Source of the DNA: Verrucomicrobiota bacterium
GTDB lineage: Bacteria; Verrucomicrobiota; Verrucomicrobiia; Limisphaerales; CAIQOK01
Direction of reading: 5' to 3'
Assembly (NCBI GenBank): GCA_025363535.1
Contig: JANYDP010000513.1
Location: 1 to 5,012, forward strand
DNA: 5,012 bases
Shown: positions 5,012 to 5,012 of the stretch, piece after piece
How the letters are laid out: the number at the start of each line of letters is the position of its first letter
Position numbering within the stretch: the stretch's first letter is position 1
The notes under the pieces: generated by a model
Databases searched by the model: none
What the model was told of the DNA's origin: nothing
The model's input: only the letters and a program-made list of their open reading frames with translations
Position numbers and translations under genes: made by a program

Positions 5012-5012
5012 C

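Overview
This is bacterial chromosomal DNA of moderately high GC, with C/G-rich third codon positions in the main genes and almost no Shine-Dalgarno motifs. The proteins are ordinary bacterial housekeeping enzymes. The gene style (SD-poor starts, a PGL with a variant phosphate loop, separate AccA, class I ManA) would fit the PVC/Verrucomicrobia group. That placement is inference from impression, not a database match.

Layout: The left edge holds the first 22 codons of a minus-strand gene that reads like the N-terminus of 3-dehydroquinate synthase (aroB). A good sigma70-type promoter sits so close to its GTG that the mRNA may be leaderless. Diverging from it is a GTG-started 178-codon frame for an unrecognised protein with two hydrophobic segments. 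Next on the plus strand come an initiator tRNA-fMet, then 6-phosphogluconolactonase (pgl). A 327-base gap follows that is far from empty: it carries two long, perfect, interlocking inverted repeats (pseudoknot topology), two smaller hairpins and a Rho-independent terminator, all just before accA. After accA (acetyl-CoA carboxylase carboxyltransferase alpha) come manA (class I mannose-6-phosphate isomerase), a 4-TM holin-superfamily-IV/YvlD-like membrane protein, and a small hypothetical protein whose codon use differs from its neighbours. The right edge may hold the C-terminal end of a convergent minus-strand gene.

How it fits together: pgl (oxidative pentose phosphate pathway), manA (mannose-6-P/fructose-6-P interconversion) and accA (first committed step of fatty acid synthesis) are all central carbon metabolism, but spacing and hairpins argue against a single tight operon. 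No mobile element, CRISPR array, toxin-antitoxin or defence system is visible. The most interesting item is the pseudoknot-plus-terminator element at 1827-1980, a candidate structured RNA that is either a stand-alone sRNA or a cis-regulatory leader of accA. The second is the initiator tRNA, whose anticodon stem has A29:U41 in place of the first of the three conserved G:C pairs.
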